In this document: positions 62,342 through 64,000 of the stretch, in pieces
How positions within the stretch are numbered: position 1 is the first letter of the stretch
Layout of the letters: each line of letters opens with the position of its first letter
Origin: Streptomyces sp. NBC_00376
GTDB lineage: Bacteria; Actinomycetota; Actinomycetes; Streptomycetales; Streptomycetaceae
DNA length: 64,000 bases
Direction of reading: 5' to 3'
Assembly: GCF_036077095.1 (NCBI RefSeq)
Contig: NZ_CP107960.1
Span: 1,116,001-1,180,000, forward strand
Program-made: the position numbers and the translations under genes
Notes under the pieces: model-generated
The model's input: the letters and a program-made list of their open reading frames with translations, nothing else
Told to the model about the DNA's origin: nothing
Database searches by the model: none

Positions 62342-63274
62342 TCAGACGTAGATGCCGTGCGAGGCCAGGAAGGCGATCGGGTCGATGTCCGAGCCGTACG
62401 CCGGGCCCGTGCGGACCTCGAAGTGCAGGTGCGGGCCGGTGACGTTGCCGGTGGCGCCGGAGAGGCCGACCTGCTGGCCGGTGCTCACGGCCTGGCCCGC
62501 CGAGACGGAGATGGAGGACAGGTGGCCGTACTGCGAGTAGTGGCCGTCGGCGTGCTTGACGACGACCTGGTTGCCGTACGCGCCGCCCCAGCCCGCGGCG
62601 ACGACGGTGCCGGAGGTGATGGACTTGACGCTCGTGCCGGTGCCGACGGGGAAGTCGATGCCGGTGTGGCTGCCGCTGGACCAGTTGGAGCCGGAGGCGC
62701 GGTAGTTGGTGGTGTGATTGCCGGGGACCGGGTGGACGTAACCGGAGCCGGTGTTCTGGGTGACGGCCGGGGCGGAGGCCGGGGCCTTGGACTCCGGGGC
62801 GGCGGCGGAGGACTTGGCCGGGGCGGACTTCTCGACGACCACCGAGGGCGCCTTCGACGGGAGGGCCGAGCCGGTGCCGGCGCCGGTGGGCGCGGCGTTG
62901 CCGGAGGCCTTGACGCCGAGGGTCAGCTTCATGCCAGGGAAGATCAGGCTGGGGTCCTCGCCGACGACCGTGCGGTTGTCCTGGTACAGCTTCTGCCAGC
63001 CGCCCTTGATCTGGTGCTCGGCGGCGATCTTCGACAGGTAGTCGCCGGAGACGACGGAGTACGTCGTGGTGGCGGCCTGCTTCTGCGCGGCCGGGGCGGC
63101 GTGCGTGGCGGCAGCCGACTGCGGCGCGGCGGCCGGGGCGGCCTGCTCCGCGGCCTGGGCACCGGTGGCGCCGAGCAGCGGCAGTGCGACGACGGCGCCG
63201 CCGGCGCTCACCGCGGCGACGCCACGGGCGATCGTGCTGATCTTCGAACGACGGTGCTTACCCGATATGGGCAT
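62342..63274 (-). CDS. Secreted LysM/M23 peptidoglycan endopeptidase
   Basis: The 310-residue protein has a signal peptide (cleavage near AQAA), a LysM domain at about 70-118 (YSVVSGDYLSKIAAEH, LIFPGMKLTL), an Ala/Pro/Ser-rich linker, and an M23 domain at about 190-305. The M23 part has GSHTGIDFP, the zinc HxxxD, HYSQYGHLSS and GPHLHFEVRT (HxH). It should cut peptidoglycan cross-bridges for growth or spore germination. A c-di-AMP riboswitch precedes it, as in other streptomycete cell-wall hydrolases, so it is probably switched off at high c-di-AMP. Confidence 0.95.
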   Translation of the reverse strand: MPISGKHRRSKISTIARGVAAVSAGGAVVALPLLGATGAQAAEQAAPAAAPQSAAATHAAPAAQKQAATTTYSVVSGDYLSKIAAEHQIKGGWQKLYQDNRTVVGEDPSLIFPGMKLTLGVKASGNAAPTGAGTGSALPSKAPSVVVEKSAPAKSSAAAPESKAPASAPAVTQNTGSGYVHPVPGNHTTNYRASGSNWSSGSHTGIDFPVGTGTSVKSITSGTVVAAGWGGAYGNQVVVKHADGHYSQYGHLSSISVSAGQAVSTGQQVGLSGATGNVTGPHLHFEVRTGPAYGSDIDPIAFLASHGIYV

Positions 63275-63284
63275 GGCGTGTTTC

Positions 63285-63430
63285 CTCTCCGGCGCCTGCG
63301 AGGTGAGCTGTCGGGTTCGGGCTGGAGATGCCCGGCCGCGCTGAGCGCGACTTCACCCCGAGCCGGCCGGATTTCTCCGGTCGGCGGCTTACCTGGTTCC
63401 CCCGCTCCTGCCACGCGATGAGTGGATGTG
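63285..63430 (-). promoter_or_regulatory. ydaO/yuaA-type c-di-AMP riboswitch
   Basis: On the minus strand the leader of the M23 gene contains the conserved ydaO blocks in order: GGGGGAACCAGGTAAG (63404-63389), GGGGTGAAGTCGC (about 63359-63347), and CCCGAACCCGACAGCTCACC (about 63320-63301). GC-rich stems lie between them. The last block is followed by a GGCGCC stem and the ribosome site GAGAGG. The blocks match the known consensus almost exactly. Ligand binding is expected to turn off expression. Confidence 0.93.
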
Positions 63431-63731
63431 AATTCCGGACGGCGGCAGGATTAGGCGGTCCGACCGGATTGACGGTGACCGTAAGCGAGTCGGGATGACG
63501 AGAACAAGCCACGGGTTCCACACGGGAATCCGCGCCGGGGAAATCGGCGCGGAATTCCGGTCACACTCCGTGGATTAAGGATCTTGGCTTTCCGCGCGGC
63601 GCACGGATTACCCGACTCTCCCGTCGCCACACACCGTCACGGATATGATCCCGCTCACGAGGCATCCCCCATGTCCCTTATAAGCAGGCCATGTTCGGGC
63701 ATATGCCCCTATTACGGACATATGCCTCTCA
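63431..63731. other. Upstream region of the riboswitch with two CATATG repeats
   Basis: This 300-base gap between the riboswitch and the end of the GH36 gene should contain the M23 gene promoter. It is less GC-rich than its surroundings and includes two direct copies of CGG(G/A)CATATGCC (63697-63708 and 63716-63727), the first a full palindrome GGGCATATGCCC. I see no coding sequence. Confidence 0.6.
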
Positions 63732-64000
63732 TCATCCCCGTCGGAGCCTCAGCACCCGGGCGTCGAGATCACCCCGGAGCCCGGTGTGCAGCCCCTGGTG
63801 CAGCAGTGCCGAACCGTGGTGCACCGCCCCCGTGTCCAGGCAGGTGTACGTCGCCGCGGGGTCGAGCCCGCGCAGCCGCAGTACCGGGGGCCGCTCCCCG
63901 TACCGCTGCGCCTCCAACCACATCAGGACCACTGCGTCGTCCCCATGGACGTACTGGACCGCGCTCAGTGAGCCGCGCGGCGCACGCAGCCGGTACTGCT
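63732..64000 (-). CDS. GH36-type alpha-galactosidase, C-terminal part
   Basis: The frame is open from the window edge to a stop at 63732, giving the last 89 residues: LSAVQYVHGDDAVVLMWLEA, then PVLRLRGLDPAATYTCLDTG and GSALLHQGLHTGLRGDLDARVLRL. This is the C-terminal beta-domain typical of glycoside hydrolase family 36 alpha-galactosidases (the LRGLDP...Y segment is characteristic). The catalytic barrel lies beyond the window, so the assignment rests on this domain alone. Confidence 0.75.
   Translation of the reverse strand, partial: QYRLRAPRGSLSAVQYVHGDDAVVLMWLEAQRYGERPPVLRLRGLDPAATYTCLDTGAVHHGSALLHQGLHTGLRGDLDARVLRLRRG

Overview
The window looks like chromosomal DNA of a Streptomyces or a close relative. 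The evidence is the very high G+C with strong third-position GC bias, frequent GTG starts, many GTGA/ATGA stop-start overlaps, a conservon (cvnABCD), a contractile-injection-system sheath gene, a ydaO-type riboswitch in front of a LysM/M23 peptidase, and several LacI-controlled secreted-enzyme clusters.

Layout. 1-468: N-terminus of a contractile-injection-system sheath gene that runs off the left edge. 1054-2933: housekeeping-like stress/redox genes (AhpD-like, pirin, small acetyltransferase-like). 2969-5369: a patch of wreckage (a gene with a nonsense codon, two IS5-type transposase fragments, an ISAzo13-type transposase with two frameshifts, a frameshifted nucleotidyltransferase) lying on the 3' side of a tRNA-Pro(GGG) gene, the side where integrative elements insert. 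5827-7477: a two-gene (split) transketolase.

7661-16177: a LacI regulon defined by two identical 14-bp palindromes. One lies before a ThuA/sugar-dehydrogenase/PKD/CBM6 protein and a Tat-exported isomerase-like protein. The other lies between the LacI gene and a divergent NMT1-type ABC transporter. 16226-32039: a second carbohydrate region under another LacI protein with a different shared operator core. It has an Lpl-type ABC importer whose binding-protein gene is coupled by GTGA overlaps to an M1 peptidase and a beta-helix enzyme. On the other side lie a 2-hydroxyacid dehydrogenase, the LacI gene, an M60-like peptidase, a PL8 polysaccharide lyase and a DUF2264 protein. Together they suggest import and breakdown of a uronic-acid-containing glycan, perhaps attached to protein.

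32052-36359: a conservon with a coupled GAF gene. 36760-41810: a small unknown gene, a NicO-type metal exporter-like protein and a large membrane-linked phosphoesterase/beta-propeller protein. 42310-52622: two paralogous ~1,250-residue subtilases, the first broken by a frameshift, flanking an MBL-fold hydrolase, a PPOX-family protein and a carboxymuconolactone-decarboxylase-like protein. 52728-53339: a TetR regulator.

53417-61260 is the most interesting region: a full STM4015-4014-4013-4012-4011 type operon (two tandem leucine-rich-repeat-like STM4015 proteins, an ATP-grasp-like protein, an alkaline-phosphatase-superfamily hydrolase and two radical SAM enzymes), with a divergent DUF6745 gene and a small unknown gene. 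All internal junctions are overlapping or only a few bases apart. The biochemical role of this gene set is, as far as I know, undescribed. The window ends with an SGNH hydrolase, the riboswitch-controlled peptidoglycan peptidase and the C-terminus of a GH36 alpha-galactosidase.
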